Assembly: GCA_050257855.1 (NCBI GenBank)
Contig: JBLMXQ010000080.1
Span: forward strand, 103,126 to 167,125
DNA length: 64,000 nt
Direction of reading: 5' to 3'
Source: JBLMXQ01 sp050257855
GTDB lineage: Bacteria; Acidobacteriota; Vicinamibacteria; Vicinamibacterales; CAVVIG01
Below, piece by piece: positions 52,826 through 64,000 of the stretch (within the stretch, counting starts at the first letter, position 1; every line of letters begins with the position of its first letter). The notes under the pieces were generated by a model that saw only the letters and a list, made by a program, of their open reading frames with translations, was not told the DNA's origin and did not search any database. The translations under genes were made by a program, and so were the position numbers.

Positions 52826-53580
52826 ACGATCCTCAGCCCCCGCAACGTCAGGTCGGCGTCCACGTGCTGGATGAGCGTCGTCTCCGGCGCGATGACCGGC
52901 GCGAGCCCGCCGGTCGCGACGCAGATGGCGTTGCCCCCGAGCTCGTCGCCCATCCGGCGGATCAATCCTTCCACCATCCCGACGTATCCCCAGAACAGTC
53001 CCGACTCCATCGCGCCGACGGTCGTCCGTCCGACGACGTGCGCCGGCTTGCGCACGTCAATCCGCGGCAGCCGCGCCGCGCGCTGGAACAACGCGTCGGC
53101 CGAGATCTGCACGCCCGGACAGATGGCCCCGCCCAGGTACTCGCCGCGCGCGGTGATCGCGTCAAAGGTGGTCGCGGTGCCGAAGTCGAGCACGACCAGC
53201 GGACGGCCGCTGCCGCGCCCGAACTGCTCGTACGCGGCGATGCTGTTGACGATGCGGTCCGCGCCAACCTCCCAGGGGTTCTCGTACAGGATGGGCATGC
53301 CGGCCAGCGCCGGCTCGACGGTGAGCGCCGTCGTGCCGAAGTACCGCTCGGCCATCGAACGGATGGTGGCGGTCAGCGGCGGCACGACCGAGCCGAGCAC
53401 GATGCCGTCGACGCGCGAGCGGTCGATGCGATCGTGCGCGAAGAGACCGTCGATGAGGAGCCCGAGCTCGTCGGCGGTGCGCTCGCGCAGTGTCTGCAGC
53501 CGCCATGAGTGCACGAGCGCGTCGCCGTCGAACACGCCGAGCACGATGTTCGTGTTGCCGACGTCAATCGCCAGTAGCAT
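52807..53580 (-). CDS. coaX: Type III pantothenate kinase
   Basis: The first step of CoA synthesis from pantothenate. The product is 257 residues. MLLAIDVGNTNIVLGVFDGD is the ASKHA ATP-binding start, LVVLDFGTATTFDAITARGE the phosphate-2-type motif, and GGAICPGVQISADALFQRAA the substrate loop. The catalytic aspartates are in DVGNTN and GADRIVNS. It overlaps birA by 17 bases upstream and the unknown gene by 19 downstream. coaX next to birA is a widespread order. Confidence 0.96.
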   Translation of the reverse strand: MLLAIDVGNTNIVLGVFDGDALVHSWRLQTLRERTADELGLLIDGLFAHDRIDRSRVDGIVLGSVVPPLTATIRSMAERYFGTTALTVEPALAGMPILYENPWEVGADRIVNSIAAYEQFGRGSGRPLVVLDFGTATTFDAITARGEYLGGAICPGVQISADALFQRAARLPRIDVRKPAHVVGRTTVGAMESGLFWGYVGMVEGLIRRMGDELGGNAICVATGGLAPVIAPETTLIQHVDADLTLRGLRIVWERNR

Positions 53581-54406
53581 CGCGGATTCCTGCGGCCCAC
53601 GTCACCTCGCCGGCGACGAGGCGTTCGATGCGGCCGTCCCGCGCGACGAGCAGCGCGCCGGACCCGTCGATGCCGGCCGTCACGCCGCTGAGCGGACCCG
53701 AGCGCGACTGCCACGACACCGGGGCGCCGACGGCGCCCGGCGCGCGGGCGCGCCAGGCATCGAGGATAGCATCGAACCGCCCGGCGAGCAGATCGTCGTA
53801 GCGGCGCGACAGGGCCGCGAGCGACTCGGCGAACACGAGCGCCCGATCCACGGCGCGTCCAAGCTCGGTCTCGAGCGACGTGGCGCGGTCGCTCAGGTCG
53901 GGCGGATACGCCATCGGTCCGATGTTGATGCCATAGCCGAGGACCACCGCTTCGATCTGCGGGCCGGCGGCGACGGCTTCCGCGAGGATGCCCGCCAGTT
54001 TCCGGCCGCCGACCAGCAGGTCGTTGGGCCACTTGATGTCGGCCGCGAGCGCCGTGCACGTCTGGATGGCCTCGGCGAGCGCGACGCCGGCCGTCAGCGT
54101 CAGCAGCGTCGTCGCGCGCATCGGATCGACGGAGCGCCCGGGCTGCAGGATGACGGACACGTACAGGCCCGCTCCCGGCGGCGAGAACCAGGTGCGCCCG
54201 CGCCGGCCGCGGCCGGCCGTCTGTTCGTCGGCGCACACGACCGTTCCCTCGTGCCCGTCGGCGGCCGCGAGCGCGGCGCCGACGTCGTTGGTCGATCCGA
54301 TCGAAGGGAAGTACCGGACATCGGCGCCCACCCGTCCGAGCCGGGGACGAACGAGGTCCAGCGCGGCCCGGACGTCGGACGGGAGTTCAGATCGGTTCCA
54401 GCTCAA
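53564..54406 (-). CDS. birA: Biotin--[acetyl-CoA-carboxylase] ligase (short, no HTH)
   Basis: The ligase activates biotin and attaches it to carboxylase carrier proteins. The product is 280 residues with no N-terminal helix-turn-helix, so it should be an enzyme only, not a repressor. The biotinyl-AMP loop is EQTAGRGRRGRTWFSPPGAG near 65-85. The catalytic and biotin-contacting region DIKWPNDLLVGGRKLAGIL lies near 122-140. It is coupled by overlap to nadC (20 bases) and coaX (17). Propionyl-CoA carboxylase, its likely substrate given the mutase genes, is not in the window. Confidence 0.93.
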   Translation of the reverse strand: MSWNRSELPSDVRAALDLVRPRLGRVGADVRYFPSIGSTNDVGAALAAADGHEGTVVCADEQTAGRGRRGRTWFSPPGAGLYVSVILQPGRSVDPMRATTLLTLTAGVALAEAIQTCTALAADIKWPNDLLVGGRKLAGILAEAVAAGPQIEAVVLGYGINIGPMAYPPDLSDRATSLETELGRAVDRALVFAESLAALSRRYDDLLAGRFDAILDAWRARAPGAVGAPVSWQSRSGPLSGVTAGIDGSGALLVARDGRIERLVAGEVTWAAGIRDATGD

Positions 54407-55226
54407 AGCTGATGTCCACGGCCGGCGCCGAGTGCGTCAGGGCGCCGACCGATACGAAGTCCGCGCCGGTCGCGGCGAGCTCGGGCAGCCGCTCCAGCGT
54501 GACGCCTCCGGAGATCTCGATCTTCGCGCGCCCGCGCGCGCGCGTCACCGCCGAGCGGATGTCCGCAGTCGACATGTTGTCGACGAGCACGATCGCGGCG
54601 CCCGCGGCAAGCGCCTCGTCGACCTGCGCGATGGTCTGCGCCTCGACTTCGATCGGCGCGTCCGGCCGGGATCGCCGGGCCCGGCGCACCGCCTCGCGCA
54701 CTCCGCCGGCCAGACGGATGTGGTTGTCCTTGATCAGCACCGCATCGAACAGGCCGACGCGGTGGTTGGTCGCACCGCCCGCGCGCACCGCGTACTTCTC
54801 GAGCGCCCGCAGGTTCGGCGTCGTCTTGCGGGTGTCGAGGACGGTGATGCGTCCGTCGGCGGCGTCGACGAAGCGGCGCGTCCGCGTCGCGATCCCCGAC
54901 AGGCGCTGGAGGAAGTTGAGCGCCGTGCGCTCGGCCGTGAGCAGCGCGCGCGCCGGACCGACGACCTCCGCCACCTCGTCGCCCGGCTGCGCGCGGTCGC
55001 CGTCATGCTTGTGGAACGTCGCGCGGACCGACGGGTCGCGCTGACGGAACGCCTCGACCGCCACGTCGAGCCCGGCCAGCACGCAGTCGGCCTTGACGAA
55101 GAAGACGCCGCGCGCCTGCAGGTCCGGCGCGACCGTCGCGTCGGTCGTGATGTCGCCGCTTCTGATGTCCTCGTCGAGCGCGCGGCGGACCAGATCGCGA
55201 TAGACCTCGGGATCGAGCGGTTCCAC
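54387..55226 (-). CDS. nadC: Nicotinate-nucleotide pyrophosphorylase (carboxylating)
   Basis: The enzyme makes NaMN from quinolinate and PRPP in NAD synthesis. It has 279 residues, family length. DEDIRSGDITTDATVAPDL, LTAERTALNFLQRLSGIATR, LDTRKTTPNLRALEKYAV and IEVEAQTIAQVDEALAAGA are signatures; the PRPP-binding Arg/Lys residues are in DTRKTTP and KDNHIRLAG. The start is the GTG at 55226, 4 bases after the valS stop. The frame is open upstream but unconserved. Confidence 0.95.
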   Translation of the reverse strand: MEPLDPEVYRDLVRRALDEDIRSGDITTDATVAPDLQARGVFFVKADCVLAGLDVAVEAFRQRDPSVRATFHKHDGDRAQPGDEVAEVVGPARALLTAERTALNFLQRLSGIATRTRRFVDAADGRITVLDTRKTTPNLRALEKYAVRAGGATNHRVGLFDAVLIKDNHIRLAGGVREAVRRARRSRPDAPIEVEAQTIAQVDEALAAGAAIVLVDNMSTADIRSAVTRARGRAKIEISGGVTLERLPELAATGADFVSVGALTHSAPAVDISFELEPI

Positions 55227-55230
55227 GGCG

Positions 55231-57858
55231 TTAAGGATTCGACACCGGCTCGCCGAAGGTGACCTCGACGCCGAAAGCGCTCCCCGCCGCCCGCTCGATC
55301 CGGCCGATCCGCCCCGCGGCGCGGAGGTCGGCCTCGATGGCCTCGACGAGCGCAAGGCGCTCGGGCGCGTCGGTCAGCACCGCGCGGACGATCGGCACTT
55401 TCATCGACTGCTTCGCCTCGGACCGGCGCTTGCGGATCTCGAACAGCAGCTCGCGCGCGTAATCCCAGTGACGGCGCTCGTCCGGCGTCACCTGGCCGCT
55501 CAGCGCCACCAGCTCGCCGGGATCCGGCCAGCACGACGCGTGCACGGACCCCTCCTGCCACCACGACCAGACTTCCTCGGTCACGAACGGCAGGAACGGC
55601 GCGAACAACCGCAGGTACACCGCGAGCGCCGCGACGAGCGCGGCGTTCGCGGATCCGGCGCCGTCCGGTCCCTGCTCGCCGTACCGGCGCCCCTTCACGA
55701 GCTCGAGATAGTCGTCGCAGAAGCCCCAGAATTCCCGCTCGACGCGCTCGAGCACCCGCCCGTAGTCGTACGCGTCGAGCAGCTCGGTCGACTCCTCAAC
55801 GAGGTTCGCCAGATTGAACAGCATCGCGCGATCGACGAGCGCCGTCACGTCGCCTAGCGGTTCGGCGGTCGACAGGACGAACCGCGAGGCGTTGAGCAGC
55901 TTGATGGCGAGCCGGCGGCCGACGCGCATTTGTCCGGTATCGAACGCCGTGTCCGTGCCCGAACGGCCGCTCGCCGCCCAGTACCGCACGCCGTCGGAGC
56001 CGTGCTCCTCGAGCAGCGCGAGCGGCGTGACGACGTTGCCCTTGGACTTGGACATCTTCTTGCGGTCCGGATCCAGGACCCAGCCGGAAATCGCGGCGTT
56101 CGACCACGGCAGCGACCCGAACTCGAGGTGCGAGCGGAGCACCGTGTCGAACAGCCACGTGCGGATGATGTCGTGCGCCTGGGGCCGCAGATCCATCGGG
56201 AACGTGCGGGCGAAGAAATCGGGGTCCTCCTCCCACTTGCAGACGATCTGGGGCGACAGCGACGAGGTCGCCCAGGTGTCCATCACGTCCGGGTCGCCGG
56301 CGAAGCCTCCCGGCACGCCGCGCTGATCGGGCCGGTAGCCCTCGGGCACGTCGGTCGACGGATCGACCGGCAGCCGATCGGCGCGGGCCGCGATCGGCCG
56401 GTCGTGCTGCGGCCGGCCGTCCCCGTCGAGCGGATACCACACGGGGAACGGCACGCCGAAGAACCGCTGGCGGCTGACGCACCAGTCGCCGTTCAGGCCG
56501 TTGACCCAGTTCTCGTACCGCGCCTGCATGTACGGCGGGTGCCACTTCAGCTCCCGGCCGCGCTCGATGAGCGCCTCGCGCAGCTCGATCGTCTTGATGA
56601 ACCACTGCCGGCTGGTGATGATCTCGAGCGGCCGATCGCCCTTCTCGAAGAACTTCACGGCGTGCGTAATCGGGCGCGGCTCGCCCACGAGATCGCCGGA
56701 CGCGCGCAGCTCGTCGACGATCTTCGCGCGCGCTCTGGCCGCCGACAGGCCGGCGAGCGCATCGTAGGCCTGCTGCGCGCGCTCCGGGGTGCGCGAGGGC
56801 CAGCCGGGCGCGCCCCACGCCACCGGACGCAGCGTCCCGTCGGGCGCGATCACGGCGCGCACCGGCAGCGAGAGCTCGCGCCACCACGTGACGTCGGTGA
56901 TGTCCCCGAACGTGCAGATCATCGCGATGCCGCTCCCCTTTTCGGGGTCGGCGAGCGGGTGCGCCTTCACCGGAACCGGAACGCCGAACAGCGGCGTCAC
57001 CACCTCGCGGCCGAAGAGCGGCTTGTACCGTTCGTCGTCGGGATGAGCGACCAGAGCGACGCAGGCCGGGATCAGCTCGGGCCGCGTCGTCTCGATTTCG
57101 ACGGCGCGCCCGGTTCCTTCGGCGGCGCCGAACGCAATGCGATGATAGGCGCCCGGCAGGTCTCGATCCTCGAGCTCGGCCTGGGCGACCGCAGTCCTGA
57201 AATCGACGTCCCAAAGCGTCGGCGCTTCCACCTGATAGGCCAGTCCTCGCGCCAGCAGCCGCAGGAACGCGAGCTGCGACACGCGCTGCGAGCGCCGGTC
57301 GATCGTCGCGTAGGTCGCGGTCCAGTCCACCGACAGCCCGAGGTACTTCCACAGCTGCTCGAAGGCCTTCTCGTCTTCGGCCGTCAGCCGGGCGCACAGC
57401 TCGATGAAGTTCGGACGCGAGATCGACACTGGCTGCCGGGCGGTCTTGTCGTCTTTCGACCCCGCCCGGGATGGAGGCGCGAAGGCCGGATCGTACGGCA
57501 AGGACGGATCGCAGCGCACGCCGAAGTAGTTCTGCACCCGGCGTTCGGTCGGCAGCCCGTTGTCGTCCCAGCCCATCGGATAGAAGACGGCCCTGCCGCG
57601 CATCCGCTGGAAGCGGGCGATGACGTCGGTGTGGGTGTACGAGAAGACGTGGCCGACGTGCAGCGACCCGCTCACTGTCGGCGGTGGCGTGTCGATCGAG
57701 TAGACCTCCTCGCGCGGGCGTGTGCGGTCGAAGCGGTAGACGCCGGACGCCTCCCAGCGGGGCATCCACTTCGCTTCGAGCCCTTCGAGCGCAGGTTTTT
57801 CGGGAAGCCGCAGGCGCAGCGGGTCGAGCCGCGTCGGCGCAGACCGGGAGTCGCGCAT
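55231..57858 (-). CDS. valS: Valyl-tRNA synthetase
   Basis: The class I enzyme charges tRNA-Val. It has 875 residues. The HIGH motif is SGSLHVGHVFSYTHTD near 62-77; KMSKSKGNVVTPLALLEEHG lies near 585. The editing CP1 domain (EIETTRPELIPACVALVAHP) lies between them. The zinc and anticodon domains follow. The C-terminal coiled-coil seen in many ValRS proteins is short. The PTLWDVDFRTAVAQAELED segment is more like the archaeal/actinobacterial type than E. coli. It is upstream of nadC in the same run. Confidence 0.93.
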   Translation of the reverse strand: MRDSRSAPTRLDPLRLRLPEKPALEGLEAKWMPRWEASGVYRFDRTRPREEVYSIDTPPPTVSGSLHVGHVFSYTHTDVIARFQRMRGRAVFYPMGWDDNGLPTERRVQNYFGVRCDPSLPYDPAFAPPSRAGSKDDKTARQPVSISRPNFIELCARLTAEDEKAFEQLWKYLGLSVDWTATYATIDRRSQRVSQLAFLRLLARGLAYQVEAPTLWDVDFRTAVAQAELEDRDLPGAYHRIAFGAAEGTGRAVEIETTRPELIPACVALVAHPDDERYKPLFGREVVTPLFGVPVPVKAHPLADPEKGSGIAMICTFGDITDVTWWRELSLPVRAVIAPDGTLRPVAWGAPGWPSRTPERAQQAYDALAGLSAARARAKIVDELRASGDLVGEPRPITHAVKFFEKGDRPLEIITSRQWFIKTIELREALIERGRELKWHPPYMQARYENWVNGLNGDWCVSRQRFFGVPFPVWYPLDGDGRPQHDRPIAARADRLPVDPSTDVPEGYRPDQRGVPGGFAGDPDVMDTWATSSLSPQIVCKWEEDPDFFARTFPMDLRPQAHDIIRTWLFDTVLRSHLEFGSLPWSNAAISGWVLDPDRKKMSKSKGNVVTPLALLEEHGSDGVRYWAASGRSGTDTAFDTGQMRVGRRLAIKLLNASRFVLSTAEPLGDVTALVDRAMLFNLANLVEESTELLDAYDYGRVLERVEREFWGFCDDYLELVKGRRYGEQGPDGAGSANAALVAALAVYLRLFAPFLPFVTEEVWSWWQEGSVHASCWPDPGELVALSGQVTPDERRHWDYARELLFEIRKRRSEAKQSMKVPIVRAVLTDAPERLALVEAIEADLRAAGRIGRIERAAGSAFGVEVTFGEPVSNP

Positions 57859-57877
57859 CCGTAGATCGTATTACAGA

Positions 57878-58984
57878 TTACTGGACGGACGCCTTGATCC
57901 GCTCGATCTCCTCGCGCACGAGCCGCTCGGCGACACCAGGGACGATCTGCGACGCGGTCTCGCGCACGACGCGATCGGTGAGCCGTTCGAGCACCCGCTT
58001 CGTGACGTCCTCGATGAGATCGTCCGGGACGGTAGGAGCGGCCGGCTCCGACGGGGGCCATCGCAGGATGGCATCCGGCGAGCCCTGCTCGGCGGCGAGC
58101 AGCGCGGCGAAGGCGTCGGACAGGGACGGCAGGGCTGCCGCCGAGGCCAGCGCGGGCGCCGGCGATGCGGCCGCGGATTCGTCCGGAGCAGCCGGAGCTT
58201 GTGCCGACGCGCGTGCAGCGATCGAGGGCGCCGGTTCCGGCGCGGCGGCTGGCGCCGGGGACGGCGCAGCCGGTTCGGGTGCGCTCGGCCCGGCGACTCC
58301 GGGTGCAGGCGACGCGTAGGACAGCGGGATATCGTGGACGGCCTGCACGGGCTGCGTCGTCGCCTCGCGCCGATCCTCCGCCGGCGGGACCGCGGGCGAC
58401 TCCTCGCGCGCGGCGAACCAGTCAATCTGGTCCACGATCGGGCTGGGCGGCGTCTCGGCCTGCGTGCTCGTGCGGGCGGCAAACGCCTCGTCGAGGCGAT
58501 CGAAATAGGCGTCCAGCCCGTCGAGGTCCAGATTCTCGGCGCGTGTCGGCGGCGTCTGCGCGGCCGGTCGCGGGGGTTCCGCGGTCCGGTCGTCGGCGTG
58601 CCCCGGCCGCCCGGCCGGCCGGCCGAGCAGCTCCCTCACGCGGCTGATGACGAGCTGCGGCTCGAACGGTTTCGCGAGCACGCCATCGCACCCGATGGCG
58701 CTCGCCCGCCCCTCGTCGATCGGCTCGAACGCTCCGGTGAGCAGCACCACCGGGATGTGGGACAGCCGCGGAGACGCCTTGACGTACTCCGCCACCTGAT
58801 ACCCGTCGCGCCCCGGCATCCCGACGTCGGCGAGCACGATGTCGGGCGTGTCGCTTTCGAGACGCGCGACTGCCTGATCGCCATCGCTGACGGCGACCAC
58901 CTGCACGTCCTCGTCGGCAAAGGTCAGCTCGATGACGCGCTGGATGGTGACGCTGTCGTCGGCAAGCAGAAGCTTGTGAGCCAC
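57878..58984 (-). CDS. Response regulator with long Pro/Ala linker and helical tail
   Basis: The product is 368 residues. A receiver domain occupies 1-122 with the phospho-acceptor aspartate in DIVLADVGMPGRDGY near 52, the acidic pair in LLADDSVTI and the lysine in VLAKPFEPQL near 104. A region of about 190 residues rich in Pro, Ala and Glu follows. The C-terminus is helical with regularly spaced Val and Arg (LIEDVTKRVLERLTDRVVRE). There is no DNA-binding or enzymatic output domain. A partner kinase is not adjacent. It starts upstream of valS and could be in the same transcript. Confidence 0.85.
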   Translation of the reverse strand: MAHKLLLADDSVTIQRVIELTFADEDVQVVAVSDGDQAVARLESDTPDIVLADVGMPGRDGYQVAEYVKASPRLSHIPVVLLTGAFEPIDEGRASAIGCDGVLAKPFEPQLVISRVRELLGRPAGRPGHADDRTAEPPRPAAQTPPTRAENLDLDGLDAYFDRLDEAFAARTSTQAETPPSPIVDQIDWFAAREESPAVPPAEDRREATTQPVQAVHDIPLSYASPAPGVAGPSAPEPAAPSPAPAAAPEPAPSIAARASAQAPAAPDESAAASPAPALASAAALPSLSDAFAALLAAEQGSPDAILRWPPSEPAAPTVPDDLIEDVTKRVLERLTDRVVRETASQIVPGVAERLVREEIERIKASVQ

Positions 58985-59055
58985 CTTGGTGTTATCGGAA
59001 GGAGCCCGAGTTGCCTATAGGGACCGGAACCCTGTGAATCCCGTGAACCCTGATC

Positions 59056-59454
59056 TCAGACCTGCGCCCTGACGTTCCCGTTGATGAACTCGATGATTTC
59101 CTGCATCGGCGTGCCCGGCAGGAAGACGCCCCTGACGCCGATCGCCTTGAGCCGCGGGATGTCGACGTCGGGGATGATCCCGCCGATGACGACGAGCACG
59201 TCGTCGAGCCCCTTCTCCTTGAGGAGCTCCATCAGGCGGGGGGCGATGTGGTTGTGAGCCCCCGACAGAATGGACAGGCCGACGACGTCGGCGTCCTCCT
59301 GCAGGGCGGCCGAGACGATCTGCTCGGGGGTCTGGCGGAGGCCGGTATAGATGACCTCCATGCCGGCGTCCCTGAGCGCCCGCGCGATGACCTTGGCCCC
59401 GCGATCGTGCCCGTCGAGACCAGGTTTGGCAATGACGACCCGGATCTTACGCAT
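59056..59454 (-). CDS. Methylmalonyl-CoA mutase, cobalamin-binding subunit
   Basis: This small subunit binds B12 for the split mutase. It has 132 residues. The cobalamin signature is KPGLDGHDRGAKVIARAL (DxHxxG) near 10-26, with SILSGAHNHIAPRLMELL (SxL) and VIGGIIPDVDIPRLKAIG (GG) following in order. It corresponds to the C-terminal domain of one-chain mutases. It lies downstream of the catalytic subunit gene across a 143-base gap filled by heptamer repeats. It could serve related mutases such as ethylmalonyl- or isobutyryl-CoA mutase. Confidence 0.93.
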   Translation of the reverse strand: MRKIRVVIAKPGLDGHDRGAKVIARALRDAGMEVIYTGLRQTPEQIVSAALQEDADVVGLSILSGAHNHIAPRLMELLKEKGLDDVLVVIGGIIPDVDIPRLKAIGVRGVFLPGTPMQEIIEFINGNVRAQV

Positions 59455-59462
59455 ATACCCAG

Positions 59463-59585
59463 CTATCGGCTGTCGGCTATCGGCTGTCGGTCTGCGGCAA
59501 CCAGCAATCAGCGGTCAGCAACCAGCAATCAGCGGTCAGCAATCAGCGGTCACCGGTCAGCAATCAGGGGTCAGAGGTCAGCAAT
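59463..59585. repeat. Heptamer tandem arrays between mutase subunit genes
   Basis: Five units (59463-59497: CTATCGG and CTGTCGG alternating, then TCTGCGG), a 4-base join, then twelve units (59502-59585) of the form CAGNNNY, mostly CAGCAAT and CAGCGGT. The register of seven is unbroken across the twelve. It separates the catalytic and B12-binding subunit genes and could form a long self-interacting leader or act as an expression-varying repeat. Confidence 0.92.
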
Positions 59586-59597
59586 TCCCGGCTCGGT

Positions 59598-61265
<1,668 letters not shown>

Positions 61266-61276
61266 GACCAGGCCTG

Positions 61277-61282
61277 ATTATA
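61277..61282 (-). promoter_or_regulatory. Consensus -10 element close to the mutase start
   Basis: Minus-strand TATAAT at 61282-61277, only 11 bases before the ATG at 61265. No convincing -35 was found at 16-19 bases. If used, transcription would begin within about 5 bases of the start codon, i.e. a near-leaderless mRNA. Confidence 0.4.
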
Positions 61283-61305
61283 GGACAAAAGCGCAGCGGG
61301 CATTC

Positions 61306-61335
61306 TTGACTTGGCCAGAGACCTGACGCTACGCT
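61306..61335 (+). promoter_or_regulatory. Possible promoter of the first glutamate dehydrogenase gene
   Basis: TTGACT (61306-61311), an 18-base spacer, and TACGCT (61330-61335), 52 bases before the ATG at 61388. The -35 matches consensus at five of six positions; the -10 is weaker. It diverges from the mutase promoter region. Confidence 0.4.
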
Positions 61336-61387
61336 GCCGGACGGTACGGAGCAGCGTCTGGGCGACAGACGCATCGGAGCATCGACC

Positions 61388-62680
<1,293 letters not shown>

Positions 62681-62891
62681 GCCGCCGCCCAAGGGCCGCT
62701 GGGCTACAATAGATCCGTGGCGCTTTCGCCGGCGGTGCCCGGCGTTCACGGATGCGGCCGCCGGCGTGCATCCGCCCCTTCCTCTGAACGGACGGCCAGG
62801 TCCGCGCCCCGCGGTCCCGAGCCCTGCGGACGTCCTCACGGCACAATCGACCCCGGACCGGTCCTCATTCCTCTCCCAGGAGATTTCATAC

Positions 62892-64000
62892 ATGGCGACT
62901 CTGACTCGTCCTTATAACTCGTACGAAGTTGCCCAACGGCAGTTCGATCACGTCGCGGATATCCTCGAGCTGGACGGTCCGACGCGCGACCTGCTCCGCG
63001 TGCCGCTCCGTGAGTACCAGTTCAGCATCCCCATTCGCCTCGACGACGGCCGCATGAAGGTGCTGCGCGGCTTCCGCGTGCAGCACAACGACGCCCGCGG
63101 ACCGAGCAAGGGCGGCATCCGCTTCCACCCGCAGGAGACGATCGACACGATTCGGGCGCTGGCGATGTGGATGACGTGGAAGTGCGCCGTCGTCGACATT
63201 CCCCTCGGGGGCGCGAAGGGCGGAGTCGTCTGCGACCCGCACGATCTGAGCGCCCGGGAGCAGGAACAGATCTGCCGCGGCTGGGTGCGTCAGGTGGCCC
63301 GCGACGTCGGGCCGGAAATCGACGTCCCCGCCCCGGACGTCATGACGACGCCACAGCACATGCTGTGGATGCTCGACGAATGGGAGGTCATCCACTTCCG
63401 CCGCCACGCACCGGGCTTCATCACCGGGAAGCCCGTCGGCCTCGGCGGCTCGCTCGGCCGCACGGAGGCGACCGGCTACGGCGTCGTCTTCACGCTGCGC
63501 GAGGCGCTGCGCCAGCTCGGGATCCAGCCCGACGCGACGACGGCGAGCGTGCAGGGCTTCGGCAACGTCGCCCAGTACGCGATCCGCCTCTACCACCAGC
63601 TCGGCGGGCGCGTGATTGCCGTTGCGTCATGGGACCAGCAGGCCCGCACGGCGCACGTGTTCCACAGGGAGCCGCGCGTCGATCCCGACGAGCTCGCCGC
63701 GCACACCGATCGGTTCGGGGGGATCGACGTCGAGGCCGCGCGCGCGCTCGGCTACGAGGTGCTGCCCGGCGACTCGTGGCTCGAGCAGCCGGTCGACATC
63801 CTGATCCCCGCGGCGCTCGAGAATCAGCTGACCGCCGACAACGTCGGGCGCGTGCACCGGCGCGTGCGCGTCATCGCCGAGGGGGCGAACGGACCGACGA
63901 CCCCGGAGGCGGATGCGGCGCTGGCCGACCGCGGCCTGTTCGTCATCCCCGATTTCCTCGCCAACGCCGGCGGCGTCACCTGCAGCTACTTCGAGCAGGT
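62892..64000 (+). CDS. Glutamate dehydrogenase paralogue, copy 2 (3' end outside window)
   Basis: About 369 residues are present from ATG 62892, with AGGAG nine bases upstream. It shares the family motifs (GPSKGGIRFHPQETIDTIRAL, KCAVVDIPLGGAKGGVVCDP, SVQGFGNVAQYAIRLYHQLG, ALENQLTADNV, GGVTCSYFEQV) with the first copy but differs elsewhere. The 211-base gap before it has a possible hairpin, CGGATGC/GCATCCG (62749-62755 and 62768-62774). The C-terminus is cut by the window end. Paralogue division (catabolic versus anabolic, or hetero-oligomer) is inferred. Confidence 0.93.
   Translation, partial: MATLTRPYNSYEVAQRQFDHVADILELDGPTRDLLRVPLREYQFSIPIRLDDGRMKVLRGFRVQHNDARGPSKGGIRFHPQETIDTIRALAMWMTWKCAVVDIPLGGAKGGVVCDPHDLSAREQEQICRGWVRQVARDVGPEIDVPAPDVMTTPQHMLWMLDEWEVIHFRRHAPGFITGKPVGLGGSLGRTEATGYGVVFTLREALRQLGIQPDATTASVQGFGNVAQYAIRLYHQLGGRVIAVASWDQQARTAHVFHREPRVDPDELAAHTDRFGGIDVEAARALGYEVLPGDSWLEQPVDILIPAALENQLTADNVGRVHRRVRVIAEGANGPTTPEADAALADRGLFVIPDFLANAGGVTCSYFEQ

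Noticed and set aside
59463..59585. Heptamer array considered as a CRISPR array
   Set aside because: The units are seven bases with no spacers and no cas gene is present; it is a simple tandem repeat.

Overview
The window is a 64 kb, GC-rich, densely packed chromosomal segment with no sign of plasmid, phage or insertion-sequence content. Several things point to Acidobacteriota, most likely the Vicinamibacteria lineage: a dnaK-dnaJ-hspR operon, outer-membrane machinery (Lol, RND/TolC, beta-barrel proteins), a membrane-embedded spermidine-synthase-like protein, DUF6677-like and DUF6600-like proteins, and many GTG/TTG starts. The taxonomic call is inference from gene content; no rRNA or tRNA gene was seen.

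Layout. 1-5774 (minus): a long run of small membrane proteins, enoyl-CoA hydratase, ribH, nusB, lysS and the lipoprotein-release transporter lolC/lolD. 6271-9634: an orphan membrane-anchored protein, a DUF2085-like protein and a spermidine-synthase-like membrane protein with overlapping divergent starts. 9821-16468 (plus): a TetR regulator followed by a complete RND efflux system. 16522-20300: a zinc-ribbon regulator, a tiny membrane ORF, a secreted amidohydrolase, a membrane protein and a PfkB kinase. 20313-20681: two mirror-image octamer arrays enclosing a small ORF. 20672-24996 (minus): acyl-CoA dehydrogenase, meaB, a methylmalonyl-CoA epimerase fused to a metallo-beta-lactamase-fold domain, and MTA phosphorylase. 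25010-28140: acetyltransferase, desaturase, beta-barrel and exported proteins. 28186-34433 (minus): an apparent heat-shock operon dnaK-dnaJ-hspR followed by a sigma factor lacking region 3, a DnaC-like loader and hemW, with a HAIR-like operator over the dnaK promoter. 34582-37847: DUF6600-like protein and PBP1A. 37935-47382: beta-propeller lyase-like protein, Reeler-like protein, acetyltransferase, murJ, prfB with a +1 frameshift site, lnt, a SPOR protein, a TPR protein and a V4R-like protein. 47413-50820 (plus): mobA, argS, puuD-like. 50854-58984 (minus): RNA methyltransferase, unknown protein, coaX, birA, nadC, valS, response regulator. 59056-61265 (minus): split methylmalonyl-CoA mutase. 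61388-end (plus): two tandem glutamate-dehydrogenase paralogues.

How genes fit together. Mutase A and B subunits, the epimerase domain, MeaB, acyl-CoA dehydrogenase and enoyl-CoA hydratase form most of a propionyl/branched-chain acyl-CoA to succinyl-CoA route, although biotin carboxylase genes are not in the window (birA is). The most unusual content is the HspR operon carrying a compact sigma factor, the epimerase-MBL fusion, and a recurring class of 7-8 bp tandem arrays found in at least six intergenic gaps with different unit sequences.
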